34,028 nucleotides of DNA from Planctomycetota bacterium. GTDB taxonomy: Bacteria; Planctomycetota; Phycisphaerae; Sedimentisphaerales; UBA12454. The notes beneath the pieces were generated by a model. The model saw only the letters and a program-made list of their open reading frames with translations, ran no database searches and was not told the origin of the DNA. The stretch covers positions 1-34,028 of the forward strand of contig JAHJUV010000101.1 of the NCBI GenBank assembly GCA_018828825.1. Reading direction: 5' to 3'. Shown here in pieces: positions 33,395-34,028 of the stretch (within the stretch, counting starts at the first letter, position 1; every line of letters begins with the position of its first letter). The position numbers and the translations under genes are program-made.

Positions 33395-34028
33395 ATGTTT
33401 GAGAATTTACGCAGCTTTTGGAAAGGCAAAGATTTTCTGTCGCAGGTTATTGATGATTTTAATCAAATGCTTGATTGCGCACAAGATGTATTTACGATGG
33501 TCTCTCAGGCTTTGCTGGAAGATAATCGGCCTGCAAACCTTAAGGATAATGTCTATAAGATCGACAAACAGATCAATCGATTGCAAAGAAGCATTCGCAA
33601 AAGAATCGTCGAACATCTCACGTTACAGCCGACAGTTAATACCACTTTGTGTCTTCGCCTGATGAGTGTTGTCAAAGACGCTGAAAGACTTGGCGACTAT
33701 ACAAAGAATCTTTATGAGGTGATAGAGCTTTTGGAAAAGCCTATAAATCGCAAGGTATTTGATACTTATTTCAACAGCATCGACAAAAATATTCTTACTT
33801 TGTTTAAAGAAACAAAGGAGGCTTTTGTCCAGGAAAATGACAGCAAGGCAAAATCAACATATTGCCTGGAAAGCAAACTTGTTAAAGAATGTGATGCGAT
33901 CCTTGCCAAGCTGGCCAAAAGCAAGCTCAGCACAAATGAGGGTGTCTGCTATACCCTTATTGCAAGGTATTTTAAGAGAATAGCAGCCCATTTGGTCAAT
34001 ATCTCAACATCGGTTGTTTTGCCAATAA
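33395..34028 (+). CDS. PhoU-like protein (3' partial)
   Basis: The reading frame runs open from the ATG at 33395 (GGAG at 33383-33386) to the window end, giving 211 residues without a stop. It is all-helical and resembles PhoU domains: FNQMLDCAQDVFTMVSQAL, a DKQINRLQRSIRKRIVEHL helix, then LRLMSVVKDAERLGDYTKNLYEV, the metal-binding-type E-R-[LI]-GDY helix of the family. A second half-repeat contains RYFKRIAAHLVNISTSVV. It directly follows the Na+/Pi cotransporter, so it probably modulates that transporter or PhoR signalling. It is cut by the window edge. Confidence 0.85.
   Translation, partial: MFENLRSFWKGKDFLSQVIDDFNQMLDCAQDVFTMVSQALLEDNRPANLKDNVYKIDKQINRLQRSIRKRIVEHLTLQPTVNTTLCLRLMSVVKDAERLGDYTKNLYEVIELLEKPINRKVFDTYFNSIDKNILTLFKETKEAFVQENDSKAKSTYCLESKLVKECDAILAKLAKSKLSTNEGVCYTLIARYFKRIAAHLVNISTSVVLPI

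Overview
The window reads as one collinear stretch of a Gram-negative-type anaerobe, most likely a planctomycete of the Phycisphaerae/Sedimentisphaerales kind. This assignment is an inference from gene content: a single-chain pyruvate:ferredoxin oxidoreductase, an exosortase/EpsI exopolysaccharide module, outer-membrane porin and lipoprotein signals, and a lysine-tailed TopA. No rRNA or other taxonomic marker is present. Every gene I support is on the + strand.

Layout. (1) 1-3494: an arsenic and thiol-redox operon: an UPF0718/ArsP-like permease cut by the window start, an ACR3 arsenite exporter, a small CxxC redox protein, a membrane-anchored thioredoxin and a CcdA/DsbD-like electron-transfer protein. 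(2) 3613-5007: a beta-CASP metallo-beta-lactamase-fold nuclease, closed by a 14-bp hairpin and followed by tRNA-Thr(UGU). (3) 5256-8950: arginine biosynthesis argB-argD-argF, with rdgB translationally coupled to argF. (4) 9006-12523: topA and an aldo/keto reductase. (5) 12777-17054: nifJ and a small lipoprotein. (6) 17055-27875: an exopolysaccharide/exosortase module behind a 381-bp leader that carries a sigma-54-like promoter. It encodes a Wza-like exporter, an exosortase, EpsI, a 1566-residue TPR protein and a Wzz/BY-kinase fusion with an altered P-loop. (7) 27876-34028: a phosphate regulon: a tRNA 3'-end remnant, then phoB-phoR, a 47-residue membrane miniprotein, a putative porin, a Na+/Pi cotransporter and a PhoU-like protein cut by the window end.

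The least expected structure is in the phosphate region. Three arrays, upstream of phoB, the miniprotein and the porin, each consist of four TAAC-like cores spaced exactly 11 bp apart. This is the geometry expected of PhoB boxes, but with a TAAC-type core. They tie the region together as one regulon and suggest that the unannotated 47-residue membrane protein is a phosphate-starvation product. Other points of note are the Lys-to-Arg change in the P-loop of the tyrosine-kinase domain, the tRNA-Pro-like fragment at the junction between the exopolysaccharide and phosphate regions, a long insertion between the two SLBB regions of the exporter, and a near-identical 22-23-nt translation-start element before two unrelated genes.

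Limits: families were assigned by recognising motifs in the translated sequence. No database search, RNA folding or statistical test was run. Base-composition remarks are by eye.
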